Shown: one piece after another, positions 53,718 through 64,000 of the stretch
Layout: the number at the start of each line of letters is the position of its first letter
Numbering within the stretch: position 1 is the stretch's first letter
Source of the DNA: Paludibacter sp.
Lineage (GTDB): Bacteria > Bacteroidota > Bacteroidia > Bacteroidales > Paludibacteraceae
DNA: 64,000 nt
Reading direction: 5' to 3'
Assembly: GCA_019163375.1 (NCBI GenBank)
Contig: JAFLKK010000007.1
Span: 221,813-285,812 of the forward strand
The notes under the pieces: model-generated
Database searches by the model: none
Told to the model about the DNA's origin: nothing
What the model saw: only the letters and a program-made list of their open reading frames with translations
Made by a program: the position numbers and the translations under genes

Positions 53718-54306
53718 ATTTAAAACGATTGAAGATTTCTATAATTTGTGATAGCGAACAACCTGCTTTTACCGGCTCCCAAATACTTCCCAGCACTGCA
53801 AAGTCATCAAATCCTAATTCAGTTACTTGTTTTATATTGTCCAATGTTACACCTCCGAGTGCCACGATCTTGAAAGTTCTGGGTGACGAAAGTTCTGCTC
53901 TTAGCCTGTCGAAATTCCAATGTTTTGAATATCCTACTTTAGATACAGATGGAAATAACGGACTCAGAAACACATAATTAATCGTATTGTCTACGCATTT
54001 CAGATCTGATAGTTCGTGAATAGCCAGACTCTTTGTGCAGCGCACCTCATCGTAACTTCGAATTTGGCCTTTCGATTTCTCAGTAAAATGCAATCCTTTT
54101 AGTTGAAAGGTTTCAAGCAGCTCATAATGACTATGAATCATAATTCGGGAATGAAACTGTTGGTCAATCTTCGATAAGAACCCATGCAATTGCAAAACAG
54201 TTGCTTCAGGCTTTCGTAGATGCAACACTTCCAACCCTTTTTCAAATAAAGTGTTTATTATTTCGGTTTCGTTAGGAACCAATTGAGAATGGGTAATGAG
54301 TATCAT
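53707..54306 (-). CDS. ThiE/TenI-like protein
   Basis: A 199-residue TIM-barrel protein related to thiamine phosphate synthase and TenI. HLRKPEATVLQLHGFL, GLHFTEKSKGQ, and VALGGVTLDNIKQVTELGF follow the ThiE layout, but phosphate-binding residues are less conserved. TenI in B. subtilis is a thiazole tautomerase, so this could act on ThiG's product, while the 52343 gene makes thiamine phosphate. It lies between thiD and thiC. Bifunctional or regulatory roles are not excluded. Confidence 0.8.
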   Translation of the reverse strand: MILITHSQLVPNETEIINTLFEKGLEVLHLRKPEATVLQLHGFLSKIDQQFHSRIMIHSHYELLETFQLKGLHFTEKSKGQIRSYDEVRCTKSLAIHELSDLKCVDNTINYVFLSPLFPSVSKVGYSKHWNFDRLRAELSSPRTFKIVALGGVTLDNIKQVTELGFDDFAVLGSIWEPVKAGCSLSQIIEIFNRFKYEK

Positions 54307-54310
54307 AATT

Positions 54311-54337
54311 TAAACCCCCAATCCGTCAGCCGACGGA
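54311..54337. repeat. CCCCC plus TCCGTCAGCCGACGGA repeat, 3' side of thiC
   Basis: AAACCCCCAA is followed by TCCGTCAGCCGACGGA (54322-54337), a near-palindrome. It matches the 56363 copy in inverted orientation, so thiC is flanked by the pair. It lies in a 112-nt gap inside the thi operon. Confidence 0.75.
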
Positions 54338-54418
54338 ACTTAAAAGCGAGATTAGAAGATTATTTTCAATTAATCGATATATCAGCAACTGTCTCTGCAA
54401 GCACCATTTTGGGTTTTA

Positions 54419-56317
<1,899 letters not shown>

Positions 56318-56344
56318 TTACACAATGTAGGTTTCTTTTTCTTG

Positions 56345-56387
56345 CCCCCTCTTTAGAGTTTATCCGTCAACTGACGGAGTTTGGGGG
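56345..56387. repeat. CCCCC plus TCCGTCAACTGACGGA repeat, 5' side of thiC
   Basis: CCCCC and GGGGG at the ends surround TCCGTCAACTGACGGA (56363-56378). Related to 54322 and to 47766. It lies in the 170-nt gap between thiS and thiC. Confidence 0.75.
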
Positions 56388-56397
56388 TTTGAACTTC

Positions 56398-56601
56398 TCA
56401 ACCTCCGCTACACGCTTTGATCACAAGCATTCTGTCATTTTCTTGCAGCAGAGTTGTTTCCCAACGATGGTTTGGAACGATGGTTTCATTTATGGCAATG
56501 GCTTTGCCGGCCGGGTCGAGTTGAAGGATGTTTAGTACAAACTCTTGCACGGTCGTTCCATCGGGAACATTTTTTAGTTCGGAATTAATTTGGATATTCA
56601 T
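56398..56601 (-). CDS. thiS: Sulfur carrier protein ThiS
   Basis: A 67-residue ubiquitin-fold carrier ending in CSGG. The C-terminal GlyGly is adenylated by ThiF and becomes the thiocarboxylate that gives sulfur to thiazole. ALNVPDGTTVQEF-type opening and AIAINETIVPNHRWETTLL are typical. It is the first gene after the riboswitch. Confidence 0.93.
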   Translation of the reverse strand: MNIQINSELKNVPDGTTVQEFVLNILQLDPAGKAIAINETIVPNHRWETTLLQENDRMLVIKACSGG

Positions 56602-56678
56602 ATCAAATAAAAATTAATGTATAATTTATTATTTGAAATAAAAGAGGGGGTGATGTTGCCTCGGATGATAGGCGTAAA

Positions 56679-56752
56679 GTTCCCTTGTCAGCATTACCCG
56701 ACCAGGTTCAATGGGTATAATCTCAGTCTGTTTTTTAATTAGACACCCCTTT
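56679..56752 (-). ncRNA. TPP riboswitch (THI element)
   Basis: On the minus strand this reads GGGGTGTCTAATT, then ACTGAGATTATACCCATTG, AACCTGGTCGGGTAATGC and TGACAAGGGAA. These are the conserved TPP aptamer parts: CTGAGA with the ACCC and GAACCTG loops, and the GGTAATGCCAGCGNAGGGA-like helix. It sits directly upstream of thiS and represses the whole operon when thiamine pyrophosphate is plentiful. Confidence 0.95.
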
Positions 56753-56765
56753 TAGATTTCGGGTG

Positions 56766-56773
56766 CAAATGTA
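56766..56773 (-). promoter_or_regulatory. -7 box of the thi operon
   Basis: The minus strand reads TACATTTG, an exact match, placing transcription start just before the TPP riboswitch. Confidence 0.55.
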
Positions 56774-56874
56774 ATAAGATAATTCGTGTAAATCCTAATT
56801 TATGAGCTAAAATTACAAAAATAAGTTACAAAGTACTGTTATTTAGCACGAAATAATTCTAATTTGTAAGTAAT

Positions 56875-59334
56875 TTACATTGGATCTACATCCAGATTTA
56901 CCCACAAGGCTTTAAATTGTGGTTGCGCGATGACCTGATCAGAAATCTGGCGAAGCAGCTCTTTGGCGCGTTCAGCCGAGGCTTCAACTTCGAATTTAAG
57001 GAGAATATGCTTGATATACATGTTCTGAATACGTGATACGGAAGGCACATTTGGACCCAAAATTCGTGCTCCGAAAACGGCCCGAAGATCGGTTGCCATT
57101 TTATTGGCGGCTTGATTCAACACTTTTGGGTCGCGATGGCGAAGCACAATCTGTATCATCCGAAAATAGGGAGGATATTTGAATAGTTTTCGTTCTTCGC
57201 ATTGGGTGTTGAACATGGCCTTGTAATCGTTGCGAATGACCTGCCCAATAACCACATGCTCGGGCGATGAGGTTTGCAGCACTACTGTTCCGCGTTTGTT
57301 TTTCCGTCCTGCACGACCGCTCACTTGTGCCATCAGTTGGTAGGCTCGTTCGTGGGCTCGAAAATCAGGAAAATTGAGCATGTTGTCGGCATTTAGGATA
57401 CCTACCAAACTTACCCGCTCGAAGTCCAATCCTTTGGAAACCATTTGTGTTCCAATTAAAATGTCGACTTTTTGTTGCTCAAAATCAGTAATGATTTTCT
57501 CATACGATTTTTTGGAGCGGGTTGTATCCAAATCCATACGCGAAACACGTGCATCTGGGAAAATTAATTTTATCTCATCTTCTATTTTTTCAGTTCCAAA
57601 ACCTTTGGTAGCAAGCGTTCCGGGTGTTCCGCATGCGGGACAAATGTTCGGAATGGCTTCGGTATAACCGCAATAATGGCAGGTAAGCGTGTTGAATACT
57701 TTGTGTACCGTGAGGCTCACGTCGCAGTTTTTGCAATGTGGCACGTAGGCGCAAGCTTTACATTCGATGTACGGAGCGTACCCGCGCCGATTCTGGAACA
57801 AGATAACCTGTTCTTTGTTCTGCAATGCTTTGGCAATTTTCTCGAGCAATAAAGGAGTAAAATGACTCTCCATTTGCTTTTTGCGATAGGCTTCTTTGCT
57901 ATCCACCACCAAAATTTCAGGCATGGCCATTTCCTGATGTCGCTCGTTGAGCTCTACCAGTCCGAACTTCCCTGTGAGTGCATTGTGATAGGTTTCTACC
58001 GCCGGAGTGGCAGTGCCGAGTAAGGTTTTTGCGCCGTGCATCGAGGCCAGTACAATGGCTGCATTTCGGGCATGATAACGTGGTGCCGGATCATATTGCT
58101 TATAACTCGACTCATGCTCTTCGTCCACAATCACCAATCCCAGCTGACGAAATGGTAGGAAGATGGACGACCGAACCCCAATAATCACGTCGTAGGTCTT
58201 ATCGTTCAACACATTGTTCCAAATCTCCACTCGTTCTGCATCAGAGAATTTTGAATGATATACACCCAACTTGCGTCCAAAAACGCGTTTCAACCGAGTG
58301 GTAAGTTGAGTGGTGAGGGCTATTTCGGGGACAAGGTAAAGCACTTGTTTGCCTTCGGACAATGCTTTATTGATTAGCTGAATATACAATTCGGTTTTGC
58401 CGCTGGAAGTTACGCCATGCAACAACACCACTTGTTTTTCTATAAATTGTTTTTCTATTTCAGCGTACGCTTTTTGTTGGAATTCGTTGAGCGGATATTG
58501 CTCTGAGGTTTGAATTTCGGAAACATTCAGTCGTCCGATTTCCTTTGCGTACGTTTCCATGGCGCCGCGCTCCACCAGTCCGTTGAGCACAGCGGTTGAT
58601 GCTCCGCTCTTGTCCAATAATTCTTTTCGGCTCACTTCACGTTTTTTGAGCGGTATAAGGCATTTCGACAAGTCGATATACATCATCAACATGTCCAATT
58701 GCTTTTTAGCCCGGCTCAAATCATCGAACAGTTTACGTAGATTTTCGTCTTGCAAAGCTTCCTCGGTCAATCGAACGAAAGTATCGGTTTTGGCTCGAAA
58801 TTTCTCAGTTAGCTCTTCGCTGATTTCCACTGCACCTTTCTCCAGCAATTGTTTGAGCGTGGGCAAAGTGTCGCGCATCTCGGTGATTTTATTTAGCTCG
58901 GTAACAGTGGTCGTTTTACCATCCGAAAGCGCATCCAGCAACTTCTGTTCTTTCTCCGAAAGCAATGTTTCAGCTTCATAGTCGGGATTGATGCGCACTT
59001 GCGTTTCGCTTTCTAACTTCAAACCTGCAGGAACGGCCGCTTGATATACATCACCCAGAAAGGCCTGGTAGTACGACGAAACCCAGTCCCAAAACTTCAA
59101 TTGCGGATGACGAAGAATGGGTTCGTTGTCTAACAAACAGAGAATATCCTTTGCTTCATAAATGGTAGGAGTTACAGAATGAATCACGTAAATTACCGCC
59201 GTGTACATTTTTTTTTTGCCAAAAGGCACCACCACCCGCATACCAATGCGCACCACATCCGCCCATTCATCGGGGACGGAGTAGGTAAATGTATTTGCCA
59301 ATGGCAGTGGAAGAATAACGTCGACGTATTTCAT
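56875..59334 (-). CDS. priA: Primosomal replication restart helicase PriA
   Basis: Loads the replisome at stalled forks. The 819-residue protein starts with MKYVDVILPLPLANTFTYSVP, the PriA 3'-end-binding domain. The helicase Walker A motif is LLHGVTSSGKTE, the Walker B motif is VDEEHESSYKQ, and ARYHARNAAI follows. Zinc cysteines are in CKACAYVPHCKNCDVSL and CHYCGYTEAIPNICPACGTP. The ORF start at 59430 is 32 codons upstream of this accepted start and would run into the leader and a palindrome at 59344. A -7 box is at 59378-59385. Confidence 0.95.
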   Translation of the reverse strand: MKYVDVILPLPLANTFTYSVPDEWADVVRIGMRVVVPFGKKKMYTAVIYVIHSVTPTIYEAKDILCLLDNEPILRHPQLKFWDWVSSYYQAFLGDVYQAAVPAGLKLESETQVRINPDYEAETLLSEKEQKLLDALSDGKTTTVTELNKITEMRDTLPTLKQLLEKGAVEISEELTEKFRAKTDTFVRLTEEALQDENLRKLFDDLSRAKKQLDMLMMYIDLSKCLIPLKKREVSRKELLDKSGASTAVLNGLVERGAMETYAKEIGRLNVSEIQTSEQYPLNEFQQKAYAEIEKQFIEKQVVLLHGVTSSGKTELYIQLINKALSEGKQVLYLVPEIALTTQLTTRLKRVFGRKLGVYHSKFSDAERVEIWNNVLNDKTYDVIIGVRSSIFLPFRQLGLVIVDEEHESSYKQYDPAPRYHARNAAIVLASMHGAKTLLGTATPAVETYHNALTGKFGLVELNERHQEMAMPEILVVDSKEAYRKKQMESHFTPLLLEKIAKALQNKEQVILFQNRRGYAPYIECKACAYVPHCKNCDVSLTVHKVFNTLTCHYCGYTEAIPNICPACGTPGTLATKGFGTEKIEDEIKLIFPDARVSRMDLDTTRSKKSYEKIITDFEQQKVDILIGTQMVSKGLDFERVSLVGILNADNMLNFPDFRAHERAYQLMAQVSGRAGRKNKRGTVVLQTSSPEHVVIGQVIRNDYKAMFNTQCEERKLFKYPPYFRMIQIVLRHRDPKVLNQAANKMATDLRAVFGARILGPNVPSVSRIQNMYIKHILLKFEVEASAERAKELLRQISDQVIAQPQFKALWVNLDVDPM

Positions 59335-59343
59335 GACTTTTAG

Positions 59344-59359
59344 TCCGCCGGATAGCGGA
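59344..59359. repeat. 16-bp palindrome TCCGCCGGATAGCGGA
   Basis: Arms TCCGC and GCGGA, same length and ends as the TCCGTC(A/G)GACGGA family at 47766, 54322 and 56363, so a likely fourth member. It lies in the priA leader. Confidence 0.45.
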
Positions 59360-59377
59360 AAATAATGTTTTGCTTCG

Positions 59378-59385
59378 CAAAGGTA
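59378..59385 (-). promoter_or_regulatory. Putative -7 box of priA
   Basis: The minus strand reads TACCTTTG, an exact match 43 nt before the priA ATG. Confidence 0.4.
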
Positions 59386-59483
59386 GTAAAGAAATGAGAA
59401 ATAGTGAACAGAGGCTAAAATTATACCCAAAGGAAATTAATGGAAGAAGGAATGAACAAATTACAGTAACTGCATTTTCTCAG

Positions 59484-60032
59484 TTACTTAAAAGTGCATC
59501 CCTCAAAATGGTCGTTCACCATGCCTGCTGCTTGCATAAATGCATAACAAATGGTAGAACCCACAAATTTGAATCCCCGCTTAATAAGGTCTTTACTCAT
59601 GGCGTCCGATGCGGCAGTTTTCACAGGTATTTCGGCATAGCTTGTAGGGTGATTCATTACTGTTTCCCCTCCGGTAAATTGCCAAATATATTTGTCGAAA
59701 CTCCCAAACTCGGCCCTTACTCGCAAGTAAGCTTGTGCATTGGCTACTGCGGCACGAATCTTTAATTGATTGCGCACGATACCTATGTCTTGCATTAGTT
59801 CTTGTATTTTAGCCTCGTCATACAACGCTATTTTCTCCGCCTCGAAGTTATCGAAAGCCTTGCGGAAGTTTTCGCGTTTATGCAAAACAGTTCTCCAGCT
59901 TAGTCCGGCCTGGAAACTATCCAGCACCATGTATTCAAAGAGTTTATGATCATCGTGAAGCGGTTTTCCCCATTCATTATCGTGATATGCCAGCATCAAC
60001 GCATCGTTTCCCGGCCATGTACAGTTTGTCAT
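59484..60032 (-). CDS. tag: DNA-3-methyladenine glycosylase I
   Basis: Excises 3-methyladenine from alkylated DNA. The 182-residue length fits Tag. It has the N-terminal zinc/active-site start CTWPGNDALMLAYHDNEWG, then SFQAGLSWRTVLHKR, and the C-terminal region FVGSTICYAFMQAAGMVNDH. It shares no overlap with priA and ends 149 nt from it, so it may be expressed alone. Identity is secure. Confidence 0.95.
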   Translation of the reverse strand: MTNCTWPGNDALMLAYHDNEWGKPLHDDHKLFEYMVLDSFQAGLSWRTVLHKRENFRKAFDNFEAEKIALYDEAKIQELMQDIGIVRNQLKIRAAVANAQAYLRVRAEFGSFDKYIWQFTGGETVMNHPTSYAEIPVKTAASDAMSKDLIKRGFKFVGSTICYAFMQAAGMVNDHFEGCTFK

Positions 60033-60207
60033 GTTTTTGTTGTGTATTTTGTAACAGGTGTTTTTGAAATTTAAAACAATAAGAACAAAAGATTTGTTGT
60101 AATTTTGTTTTCACTTTTTATCCAGCTTATTCAAATAGATTTCCGGGGGTTGATATTCACAAAAAAGAATGACTCCGTACATATAACTAAATTCCTGCAA
60201 CTAAAAA

Positions 60208-60753
60208 ATGATAGATCCAATCCAGATTTTAGAACAATACTACCCAAAAAATAGCGACATTCATTATATTTTATTGATTCATAGCGAACATGTTAGAGAC
60301 AAAGCACTTGCTATAGCAGCTCGTAACCCTGATCTTCGACTTGATCTTGACTTCATTGCCGAGGCAGCCATGTTGCACGATATTGGTATTTTTATGTGTG
60401 ATGCTCCACGCATTCATTGTTTTGGAACGCATCAATACATTGAGCATGGCTATTTGGGAGCCGAATTATTACGAAATGATTGTGCAACCATTCGTCACGC
60501 TTTGGTTTGCGAGCGCCACACAGGTGTAGGCATTAGTAAAGAGACGATTATAAAGAATGAACTCCCTCTGCCCCACCGAGATATGTTGCCCGTCATGCTC
60601 GAAGAACAACTTATTTGTTATGCTGACAAGTTCTACTCAAAGTCGCAACTGAAAGAAACACATTCACTCGAACGCATCAGAACCCAATTGGGTCATTTTG
60701 GTCAGTCGCAAGTCACTAAATTCGATGCATGGCATGCCCTATTCGAGCGTTAA
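60208..60753 (+). CDS. HD-domain metal-dependent hydrolase
   Basis: A 181-residue HD-family phosphohydrolase. The first metal His is in HSEHVRDKAL (residues 25-34), the HD pair is in AMLHDIGIF, and later His residues lie in HQYIEHGYLGA and HTGVGI. HD proteins of this size hydrolyse nucleotides or related phosphates. It is on the plus strand between tag and the DUF3078 gene and ends 3 nt before the DUF3078 stop in a converging arrangement. No specific substrate can be assigned. Confidence 0.85.
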   Translation: MIDPIQILEQYYPKNSDIHYILLIHSEHVRDKALAIAARNPDLRLDLDFIAEAAMLHDIGIFMCDAPRIHCFGTHQYIEHGYLGAELLRNDCATIRHALVCERHTGVGISKETIIKNELPLPHRDMLPVMLEEQLICYADKFYSKSQLKETHSLERIRTQLGHFGQSQVTKFDAWHALFER

Positions 60754-60755
60754 CA

Positions 60756-62273
60756 TTATTTGAATTTATGAGAAAATCCAACACTTAGCAGTTGCTTGTA
60801 TTGAATTCTTGCTTTTTCTCCCGCTTTTTCAATAACGGTGTTATCGTATCGGGGGTTGAACGAGATACGGGTTGACATGAATCTATTGATCGTAAAGTTA
60901 CAGACCATTTCCCAGTCAATTTCTACCTTTTGATAGTTGGTGTAAAAGGAAAACTTAGAGTCGAGTTGTATTTCACGCACAGGAGCATACGAATAAGTAG
61001 CTTTAAACGAGCTACCAATTTCTGTCAATTGATGATTTCCCGTTTTTATACCAAATAATTTGGGATCTACTGAGTTGTCGTCTAAGTAAATATATTTAAA
61101 CGAGACCGGGGAAAGCATTAACGAGAATATCTTCTTGTATTTATAATCCAAACCTACTCCAACATTTAATCTTATCGGTGTAAGAAAAGCAGTCTTTTTA
61201 ACTGTAGAATTAATGCCCTTGTAGCTCGAAAATAATTGAGTCGAAAAATCTACCGAACCACTGTAAAACCAATTACCACCGGCCTTTATCCCCAATTTAC
61301 TATTAATTTTTATTACGTCGTCGTTAGTGCTGAGCATTCTCAATGAATCTCCGGCTACCGTATTGAACCCAACCCTCCATTCGGCACTATTTTCCCATTG
61401 TATCGATTTTTTGTCATCGTAGGTTAGCTTCCCCGACAAAATACCTAATACCGACAGGTTATTTGTTCCTCCCTGATACCAATTAGAAGATACTGAATTT
61501 TGGGAAAACTGCGCTAATGCAGTTGCATTGTGCTGCCAAGGACCCAGTTGAGGTTTCTTTACTATGATTCTTTGTTTGGTATATTCCTGTTCATTGTTAT
61601 CATCCACGAAATGAATTTTTTCAATTTTTTTTGCGTGAATAAGATGATTCTTATTTCCTTCCGGATCCGGTAATTGATCAAAAGTGAATGCGTATAAATC
61701 GGCAGAAGTTCGGGAAATATTCCTTCTTGTCTCATTTCGCAATGTATTGATAAATTGCTCGGGGGTAGTTGTCTTGATCGGTTCGTAGGCATTGAATGTC
61801 AGGCTCGAAGGTTGAGAGCCGTAGTATAACAACCGAAAATCTGAATTGAGATTCCAGTTGAAATTTAAAGGTGGATTTTCATACACCAGATCGATATAAA
61901 ACGGATTTGATTGCAGTATCAGCGAATCAATCTGAACGGGAGCAAGATCCGTTGGTTGCTTAAACCATTTTAAAGTGTCTTTAAGAGCCGCTCTATTTAC
62001 TGCAATAAGTGAGTCAAAGGCATGTTTCTCCAAATCTGAATTAAGCATTTTAAACCTTGTTCTGGGTCGTTTTTGTGCTTGTATCCTTCGTGGCTGAATC
62101 GTTTCTCTTGCCACTATTTTGGCAGGGTTCTCTATCTCCACTAACACACTATCGGCGTCTACTGCCTTTATGGTTGCACTGACTATGCTGTCTGCTTTTT
62201 CAGTTATACTTTTGGCATTGGCACCAAATATAATCAATAAAAAAGCAAAAGTGAGTAATGTTTTTAATCTCAT
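60756..62273 (-). CDS. DUF3078 outer-membrane-type protein
   Basis: A 505-residue exported protein of a Bacteroidetes-specific family. The signal peptide ends FGANA. The C-terminal half is a series of beta strands with SNWYQGGTNNLSVLGILSG and WENSAEWRVGFN, the DUF3078 signature, ending in QLLSVGFSHKF, a barrel-like terminus. It is probably an outer-membrane barrel of unknown cargo. The ATG at 62273 (MRLKTLLTFAFL) is preferred over one four codons upstream. A -7 box is at 62355-62362. Confidence 0.85.
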   Translation of the reverse strand: MRLKTLLTFAFLLIIFGANAKSITEKADSIVSATIKAVDADSVLVEIENPAKIVARETIQPRRIQAQKRPRTRFKMLNSDLEKHAFDSLIAVNRAALKDTLKWFKQPTDLAPVQIDSLILQSNPFYIDLVYENPPLNFNWNLNSDFRLLYYGSQPSSLTFNAYEPIKTTTPEQFINTLRNETRRNISRTSADLYAFTFDQLPDPEGNKNHLIHAKKIEKIHFVDDNNEQEYTKQRIIVKKPQLGPWQHNATALAQFSQNSVSSNWYQGGTNNLSVLGILSGKLTYDDKKSIQWENSAEWRVGFNTVAGDSLRMLSTNDDVIKINSKLGIKAGGNWFYSGSVDFSTQLFSSYKGINSTVKKTAFLTPIRLNVGVGLDYKYKKIFSLMLSPVSFKYIYLDDNSVDPKLFGIKTGNHQLTEIGSSFKATYSYAPVREIQLDSKFSFYTNYQKVEIDWEMVCNFTINRFMSTRISFNPRYDNTVIEKAGEKARIQYKQLLSVGFSHKFK

Positions 62274-62354
62274 AATGTTGTACATAAAAATCCAATGCAG
62301 ATGATTTCTACATTAGATTGCGATTATTTTTTTTGTAATTCGGATTCGTAATTA

Positions 62355-62362
62355 CAAAATTA
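62355..62362 (-). promoter_or_regulatory. Putative -7 box of the DUF3078 gene
   Basis: The minus strand reads TAATTTTG, an exact TAnnTTTG match about 82 nt upstream of the start. Confidence 0.4.
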
Positions 62363-62387
62363 AATTAGGTCATTTCATTTCGAAATG

Positions 62388-63728
62388 CTAGTGATTTTCG
62401 AACCCGGCAGGGAGTGATTTATTATTTCCTGTTTTTGCGCCCAGTTCTTTTATCTTTTCGGCGGTACGAATAATATTTCCACTGCCATCTTTCATTTTTT
62501 TCACGGCATCATCGTATGCGCTAGAAGTTCGGTCGATATTGGTCTTTATTTTTACCATATCTTCGGTAAATCCGATGAACTTATCGTACAATGCACCACT
62601 TAACCTAGCTATTTCCTGCGCATTTTTTGTCTGGTTTTCCTGCTTCCAAATGGATGAAATGGTTCGCAGGGTAGCCAACAGTGTTGTGGGACTTACAATT
62701 ACAATTTTACGTTCCCATGCATACGAGAATATCTCGCTGTCGCCTTGCACGGCTACCGAAAACGAGGCTTCGATAGGTAAAAACATCAACACAAAATCCG
62801 GAGTATTCAGGTTTTGTGCATTTTGATAATTCTTCTCGCTCAATAATTTTACGTGGCTTCGCAACGAGTTTACATGTTCTTTCAAATGCACTACCCGGTG
62901 CTCCTCCGTTTCTGCAGAAATAAATCGTTCGTACGCCACCAGTGACACTTTCGAGTCGATAATAATGTGTTTGTTGTCCGGTAAATGTATAATGACGTCC
63001 GGACGTTGTACGCTGTAATCGGCACCTTCAACCACCACTTCTCGTTCAAATTCCTGCCCACGTGTCAACCCCGATCGTTCCAATACGCGCTCCAGAATCA
63101 CTTCGCCCCAGTTTCCCTGTTTTTTCACATCCCCTTTCAGTGCGTTGGTCAAATTATTGGCCTCCTGACTGATGCGTGTATTTAATTCGGTAAGTTTTCT
63201 TACTTCTTCGCGCAAGCTAATTTTGTCTCGCAATTCTTTATCATATGTTTCGTCTACCTTTTTCTCAAATAACTGAATCTTTTCTTTCAGCGGATTGAGA
63301 ATCTCAGTCATATGTTTATTGTTCGAAACCGTAAACTCGTCCGACCTTTCTTTGAGAATCTTGGTGGCAATATTTTCAAACTCAACTGTGAGTCGCTTTT
63401 GCAGGGTTTCAATCTCGCTTTTCTGATTTTCGAGTTTTTCGCCAATATTTTCATTTACCACTTTTAGCGCAGCAACTTCCATGCCACGGGCATTCGAAAT
63501 TTCAATTTGTTTCGTTAATTCTGCTTGAAGCCGTTGAATTTCATCTATTTTTAAGCGAACTGTTTCCAATGCTACCGATTTTTGAGTTTGAGTATCGGCC
63601 AAAGTAGCCATAAGTGTTTTTTCGTTAGCCTCGTAATTTTGTCGGGTTACGGCGCGTTGACGTGATGCAATAAACCAAGCTGCCAGAAAGCCGACAGCCA
63701 ATGCAAGAAATACCAAAATGATTTCCAT
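62388..63728 (-). CDS. rmuC: DNA recombination protein RmuC
   Basis: A 446-residue protein with one N-terminal membrane helix (ILVFLALAVGFLAAWFIA), a long coiled coil to about residue 200, and the RmuC nuclease-like domain with GNWGEVILERVLERSG, PDVIIHLPDNKHIIIDSKVS and FLPIEASF. RmuC limits inversions at short repeats, which fits a genome with many. The gene is single, followed by a 72-nt gap to a small gene. Confidence 0.94.
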   Translation of the reverse strand: MEIILVFLALAVGFLAAWFIASRQRAVTRQNYEANEKTLMATLADTQTQKSVALETVRLKIDEIQRLQAELTKQIEISNARGMEVAALKVVNENIGEKLENQKSEIETLQKRLTVEFENIATKILKERSDEFTVSNNKHMTEILNPLKEKIQLFEKKVDETYDKELRDKISLREEVRKLTELNTRISQEANNLTNALKGDVKKQGNWGEVILERVLERSGLTRGQEFEREVVVEGADYSVQRPDVIIHLPDNKHIIIDSKVSLVAYERFISAETEEHRVVHLKEHVNSLRSHVKLLSEKNYQNAQNLNTPDFVLMFLPIEASFSVAVQGDSEIFSYAWERKIVIVSPTTLLATLRTISSIWKQENQTKNAQEIARLSGALYDKFIGFTEDMVKIKTNIDRTSSAYDDAVKKMKDGSGNIIRTAEKIKELGAKTGNNKSLPAGFENH

Positions 63729-63800
63729 ATTATAGCTTGTTTGTGTTTTGTTTAAAATGGCACGCCGTTGGGCATAATTTGATGGAATGCGAGGAGATAT

Positions 63801-64000
63801 TTAATCGAAAAGGGTTGGATGATCTTCTTCAAATCTACGAATAATGGCCACCATCAGTGTCTCACGGATAAACTTTGACTTGTTTTGCACCTTATACTTC
63901 GCAATATAACGGTCTAATGCTTTGTTTTCCTCGTCATTAAGAGTGAAAATTTGACGATGTGTACGTAGGGAATTTCGCTGTGAGGCGGGTAATGGTTTCT
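63801..64000 (-). CDS. Small basic protein, 3' end only (start outside window)
   Basis: The last 66 codons of a minus-strand gene that continues beyond position 64000. The visible chain has QIFTLNDEENKALDRYI and SKFIRETLMVAIIRRFEED and ends at TAA (63801-63803). The pattern of a short strand followed by two helices is like a ribbon-helix-helix DNA-binding protein, but this is a guess. It lies upstream of rmuC on the same strand and could be co-transcribed. Confidence 0.6.
   Translation of the reverse strand, partial: KPLPASQRNSLRTHRQIFTLNDEENKALDRYIAKYKVQNKSKFIRETLMVAIIRRFEEDHPTLFD

Overview
The window is a Bacteroidetes chromosome segment, most likely from the order Bacteroidales. The evidence is repeated promoter -7 boxes of the form TAnnTTTG, AT-rich leaders without strong Shine-Dalgarno sequences, a fused SecDF, a DUF3078 protein, ECF sigma/anti-sigma modules of Bacteroidetes type, and a TPP-controlled thi operon that starts with thiS. 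The species cannot be named from the sequence alone; a Paludibacter-like or related anaerobe is a guess.

Region by region: (1) 0-14.7 kb is mostly housekeeping: type I asparaginase, shikimate kinase, a paired lipoprotein and large secreted protein of unknown role, DNA polymerase III alpha (dnaE), thioredoxin, a tRNA(Val)-type m6A methyltransferase, a CcdA-like membrane protein, a 3'-5' exonuclease and the sliding clamp (dnaN). (2) 14.8-27.7 kb is an arsenic island with two divergently organised plus-strand operons. Operon 1 is arsR, a CPKC mini-thioredoxin, an ArsF-like secreted CxxC protein, a broken four-helix-bundle gene, a CcdA-like membrane protein and an ArsP-type permease. Operon 2 is arsR, DUF1573, arsC, arsM, arsN-like, gshF and acr3. 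Between them lies a minus-strand ECF sigma module. (3) 27.7-33.6 kb holds an orphan membrane histidine kinase, an acyltransferase, a basic repeat protein and a second ECF sigma/anti-sigma/DUF4252 module. (4) 33.7-38.5 kb is an accessory region: a 21-bp/heptapeptide repeat locus, an AT-rich TIR-domain gene with a membrane partner, a GC-rich palindromic tail, a thioredoxin-TPR protein and a cluster of nested inverted repeats. (5) 38.6-43.5 kb encodes ion transport and energy coupling: a BASS-type transporter, a CPA1-type antiporter overlapping nhaA, and ExbB/ExbD. (6) 43.6-49.5 kb holds a palindromic MITE-like element, secDF, the initiator tRNA with a partial duplication around a GIY-YIG nuclease gene, and a divergent tryptophanase-family gene. 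(7) 49.7-56.8 kb is the thiamine operon. (8) 56.9-64 kb encodes PriA, Tag, an HD protein, a DUF3078 protein, RmuC and the end of a small protein.

How the genes work together: operon 2 has a complete cytoplasmic arsenate path (ArsC reduces, Acr3 exports, ArsM methylates, GshF supplies thiol). Operon 1 looks like a membrane-spanning thiol relay tied to a permease of the organoarsenical class. Both arsR promoters show an inverted repeat whose spacer is the -7 box itself, so repression probably works by blocking that box. The most unusual structures are the tRNA-fMet/GIY-YIG duplication, in which a 16-bp palindrome replaces part of the second tRNA copy, the 21-bp repeat locus, and the TIR/membrane gene pair flanked by imperfect inverted repeats.
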